Of a DNA stretch of 64,000 bases, positions 57,782 to 64,000 are shown in pieces. The stretch is from positions 2,584,165 to 2,648,164 of the forward strand of contig NZ_CP113361.1 in assembly GCF_026684035.1 (NCBI RefSeq), written 5' to 3'. The DNA is from Methanogenium organophilum. GTDB taxonomy: Archaea; Halobacteriota; Methanomicrobia; Methanomicrobiales; Methanomicrobiaceae. Position numbers and translations under genes: made by a program. A model generated the notes under the pieces. It had not been told where the DNA came from. It saw only the letters and a list, made by a program, of their open reading frames with translations, and ran no database searches. Positions within the stretch are counted from its first letter, which is position 1. Every line of letters begins with the position of its first letter.

Positions 57782-58201
57782 TCAGCAAATCACAGATACG
57801 TTTCCATAATCGGTATCTCCTGAAAACACGGTTTGCATATCCACAGGAACAGTCCGGGGGACAGAGTACAAAGGCGCATATCTGCCACATTGCGCAAGGA
57901 CGTGCCGAAGTGAACGTTGAGAAACAGTAAACCTGTCACCGTTATTCAGTGTTATGTTTACTGCTTTCCCTGATGATGACGCAAATACCTTTCCTGCTGT
58001 ACCGCATAAGCGGCATTCAGCATTATTGCGTATTGGTTCAATTCGTCCAGAACGAATTCCGCTCATAGCCTGATACAATTCCGATAGCCTGATACCAAAT
58101 TTAGTGCCATGGATAATAACCTCAATAATATTATTTTCCTGATTATCACAGTCACGTATCATTCTACGCCGGGTTTGGACATATCCTGCCTTTTTTAGCA
58201 T
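57782..58201 (-). CDS. Unknown 139-residue basic protein inserted between the two 5S genes
   Basis: I do not recognise this protein. It begins MLKKAGYVQTRRRM, is basic at the N-terminus, and contains an isolated CRLCG near residue 83 followed by a strand-rich region (VNITLNNGDRFTVSQRS). There is no signal or membrane segment. The case for a real gene rests on a strong AGGAGAGG ribosome-binding site 3 bp before the ATG and on balanced amino acid use. An AT-rich promoter-like region (about 58223-58240) precedes it. It lies between 5S and tRNA-Cys, where this operon type usually has no protein gene. Confidence 0.6.
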   Translation of the reverse strand: MLKKAGYVQTRRRMIRDCDNQENNIIEVIIHGTKFGIRLSELYQAMSGIRSGRIEPIRNNAECRLCGTAGKVFASSSGKAVNITLNNGDRFTVSQRSLRHVLAQCGRYAPLYSVPRTVPVDMQTVFSGDTDYGNVSVIC

Positions 58202-58622
58202 AATCCTCTCCTGAAATTAACCTGAATATAATATACCATAAAGGATAGCCGTGCGGAGTGTGAAAGTAATCAAAATCGTTCAGATGGCTCGTATACAGCA
58301 TTGAGATCTTTTATTTGATCATCACCGCCTCAGGTGGATTCGATAAGATGAGTGAAATCAATTTACGCATATCCATTGCTCCTGCATACAATTGTATTTC
58401 AATAGCACCCCACTCTGTGATACGAAAAACATGGGAAGAAAACAATTTGGGGCAATCAATGAATTTCTATGGAAATTCATACAATCTAATCACAAAAAAA
58501 ATCAAATCCTGTTAAATGGTAATTTACCAGACAGAGAAACCAAGCGCCATCGCTCAACAGCGTACAATTAATAAAACAGAACTCTCGCATCACAGGTCAT
58601 TCATATACAACTTTTTCAGATT
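58202..58622. other. Spacer upstream of the unknown gene
   Basis: 421 bp downstream of the first 5S unit. It holds the ribosome-binding site and promoter-like AT tract of the unknown gene at its left end. Small open frames on the plus strand (for example 58315-58515) lack ribosome-binding sites and coding character. I see nothing else in it. Confidence 0.5.
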
Positions 58623-58892
58623 TTCGGACACTCACACTCTTTTGTATCAGATGTATACAGAACAGAATGTCACAGAACAGTGCAGAGATGTACCACAGAA
58701 AGAATCGTTTCGAAGCGCTCACGCTCCTTTGCATAACAGATACAGAACAGATTTCCTCATTTAGTATGAGCATTTGCAGCGTGGTGTGCTTCCCGAGCGC
58801 TCTCGCAACTCAGTACCACACACTACGTGAACGGGCTTAACTTCCGGGTTCGGTATGGGTCCGGGTGTTGCCCCGCTGCTATGGCCGCAAAT
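58623..58892 (-). repeat. Duplicated 5S unit with downstream flank, copy 1 (operon-proximal)
   Basis: The counterpart of 57067-57328. Besides the 5S gene it shares blocks of the 3' flank: CACTCAC, CTTTTGTATC, TATACAGAACAGAATG and TATGAGCATTTGCAGCG. Within the flank the phrase ATACAGAACAG recurs about every 70-90 bp (near 58657 and 58741), so the flank also has a small internal repetition. These may be processing or termination elements that follow 5S. Confidence 0.75.
58772..58892 (-). rRNA. rrf: 5S ribosomal RNA, first copy
   Basis: About 121 nt, the normal last gene of the 16S-tRNA-Ala-23S-5S operon. The 5' and 3' ends pair as helix I (TTTGCGGCCAT with the GCTGCAAA end), and the conserved loop C sequence is present. 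It lies about 60 bp after the 23S 3' end, beyond the 23S processing stem. Confidence 0.95.
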
Positions 58893-58912
58893 ACAGAGGT
58901 TGTATAGTGTGG

Positions 58913-58947
58913 TGTGCACATTGAAATTCGTCTGAGTTTTAACGGAC
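58913..58947 (-). other. 23S processing stem, 3' arm (pairs with 61895-61930)
   Basis: TGAGTTTTAACGGAC (58933-58947) is exactly complementary to 61895-61909. A second block, GTGTGCACATTG (58913-58924), is complementary to the sequence just outside it near 61919-61930. The 8-9 nt between the blocks do not pair, so the two arms form helix-internal loop-helix, the bulge-helix-bulge-like substrate of the archaeal splicing endonuclease that releases pre-23S. Confidence 0.8.
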
Positions 58948-58954
58948 GATTAAT

Positions 58955-61885
<2,931 letters not shown>

Positions 61886-61894
61886 TTTGATTGT

Positions 61895-61930
61895 GTCCGT
61901 TAAAACTCATTTAACGTCCAATGTGCACAC
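61895..61930 (-). other. 23S processing stem, 5' arm
   Basis: GTCCGTTAAAACTCA (61895-61909) and CAATGTGCACAC (about 61919-61930) pair with 58933-58947 and 58913-58924. The unpaired segments between the two helices give the bulges expected for cleavage by the splicing endonuclease before trimming to mature 23S. Confidence 0.8.
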
Positions 61931-62014
61931 CTTTACACAGCCTCTAAGAGTCTTGTGGACTCTCGGCCCTTCCCCGGAAACTCACGTCTCCGGGTGCATT
62001 GGTAGCCTGGTTCT

Positions 62015-62055
62015 CAGACAATAGATGTCACGAAGGACACATCTGATTACCAGGC
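62015..62055 (-). other. Stem-loop in the 16S-23S spacer, just 3' of tRNA-Ala
   Basis: GCCTGGT (62015-62021) pairs with ACCAGGC (62049-62055), with further pairing inside (CAGA/TCTG and AGATGTC/GACACATCT). It starts 2-3 nt after the tRNA-Ala 3' end and may guide tRNA 3' processing. Confidence 0.55.
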
Positions 62056-62057
62056 AA

Positions 62058-62130
62058 TGGACTTAAGGGGATTTGAACCCCTGGCCTCGGCGTTGCAAAC
62101 GCCGCGCTCTTCCAGCTGAGCTATAAGCCC
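62058..62130 (-). tRNA. tRNA-Ala (anticodon TGC) in the rRNA spacer
   Basis: 73 nt on the minus strand. Acceptor GGGCTTA pairs with TAAGTCC through a G-U pair, discriminator A; anticodon loop TTTGCAA (anticodon TGC) in the stem GGCG/CGCC region; T arm AGGGG-TTCAAAT-CCCCT. A spacer tRNA-Ala(TGC) between 16S and 23S is standard in euryarchaeal rRNA operons. Confidence 0.95.
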
Positions 62131-62159
62131 ATATCCTGTTGACACCAGCAATTTTACGT

Positions 62160-62181
62160 TCTATTTAATAACCGCATACCC
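62160..62181 (-). other. 16S processing stem, 3' arm (pairs with 63732-63755)
   Basis: Read on the minus strand, GGGTAT followed by GCGGTTATTAAATAGA. The first block pairs with ATATCC and the second with TCTATTTAGTAACCGC of the leader (16 bp, one G-U), separated by a 2-nt bulge (TA) on the leader side. This closes the pre-16S loop for cutting. Confidence 0.75.
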
Positions 62182-62188
62182 AGTTCTT

Positions 62189-63656
<1,468 letters not shown>

Positions 63657-64000
63657 TAATTTCTTGAAGTAGGCAAACTGATACCTCAGTTTTGCTTTTC
63701 AAAGCACACTTATGTTCGACTTATTTTTAAAGGATATTAGCGGTTACTAAATAGATTTCCGCATTGCCAGTGCCAACGTCAGAACCGACGCTCCCATCCG
63801 AGTGGTTTCGGTTCCCCATCAAAATCTTGGACTTCAGTATTAGCGGCAAGAGGTGATAAACCCTCGCATTTCCCTCCGAAGTCCCGAAGACAGACCTCTG
63901 CACCGACCCGAAACGGTTCGGGCATGTACAAAGATCATATTTCTATGGTATCTGTATGCCTGCAGAGCAAACAAAGGCAGTATAGCCCCGATTGTCACAG
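63657..64000 (-). other. rRNA leader and structured upstream region
   Basis: 344 bp before 16S. It holds the 16S processing arm (63732-63755), a small hairpin next to 16S (CAAACTGA/TCAGTTTG, about 63671-63691), and further upstream several inverted repeats: CCGAACC..GGTTCC-type arms near 63782-63814, GGACTTC with GAAGTCC enclosing a GAGG/CCTC hairpin (about 63830-63890), and CCCGAA-ACGG-TTCGGG (63908-63923). No open frame has coding character. It is probably a structured rRNA leader, possibly with a separate small RNA; the promoter could not be fixed. Confidence 0.5.

Noticed and set aside
58315..58764. Two small plus-strand frames between 5S and the unknown gene
   Set aside because: They have no ribosome-binding site, odd composition, and the second covers the diverged 5S flank repeat.
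63921..63985. Promoter of the rRNA operon
   Set aside because: GAAATATGAT (63934-63943) and CTATACT (about 63980) look like weak TATA elements, but neither has convincing spacing to a start signal; the true promoter may lie outside the window.

Overview
The window is euryarchaeal, most likely a methanogen of the order Methanomicrobiales. The evidence is an archaeal 16S rRNA (archaeal universal 515-region sequence; 3' end complementary to GGAGGTGA Shine-Dalgarno sites), 16S/23S processing stems of the bulge-helix-bulge type, TBP, TFS and archaeal RNA polymerase subunits, the archaeal S13-S4-S11-rpoD ribosomal cluster, class I lysyl-tRNA synthetase, isopentenyl phosphate kinase, and a bacterial-type DNA gyrase as found in this methanogen branch. 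The order is inferred from gene content and general rRNA appearance; no search was run and no methanogenesis gene lies in the window.

Layout. 1-5.0 kb: end of glyS, the Hef helicase-nuclease, small conserved archaeal proteins (p27-type zinc ribbon, UPF0147, YjbQ) and a PEGA-repeat surface protein. 5.0-9.9 kb: gyrBA and a small unknown protein. 10-16.4 kb: geranylgeranyl reductase, pth2-truD, arfC-sppA, a CDP-alcohol phosphatidyltransferase converging on archaeosortase A, and TFS. 16.4-24.4 kb: divergent ADP-forming and AMP-forming acetyl-CoA synthetases around a dyad, TBP, a small winged-helix regulator with its own dyad, rpiA and an SLC13 permease. 24.5-39.1 kb: one long minus-strand train running tRNA-Ser, rpsM, rpsD, rpsK, rpoD, rpl18e, rplM, rpsI, rpoN, tRNA-Pro, rpoK, eno, rpsB, MEMO, mvk, ipk, fni, rnj, idsA, gltX and a SelB-like factor. 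It joins translation, transcription and archaeal lipid precursor synthesis. 39.1-45.1 kb: deoxyhypusine synthase, four tandem CBS-domain genes, and the divergent arvABC (oapABC) GTPase operon. 45.4-50.2 kb: a three-gene cassette of secreted pilin-like proteins with PKD and LamG domains. 50.3-56.9 kb: lysS, a radical SAM gene, two complementary cis-prenyltransferase subunits converging tail to tail, dph5, a DUF357 gene and a flippase-like membrane protein. 57.2-64 kb: the rRNA operon on the minus strand (16S, tRNA-Ala, 23S, 5S), then an unknown gene, tRNA-Cys and a second 5S.

The genes fit a lipid and envelope theme on top of housekeeping. Mevalonate kinase, IPK, IDI-2 and GGPP synthase make isoprenoid precursors. 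Geranylgeranyl reductase saturates archaeal lipids. The two-subunit cis-prenyltransferase would make the glycosyl carrier. The phosphatidyltransferase and archaeosortase A concern polar heads and lipid-anchored surface proteins, and ArvABC is linked to vesicle formation. No CRISPR array, insertion sequence, prophage or defence island was seen. The observations most worth checking are the split-active-site cis-prenyltransferase pair, the apparent frameshift at the start of the MEMO gene, the 5S duplication around an unknown gene, the two dyads near acetate and regulator genes, and the CBS quartet.
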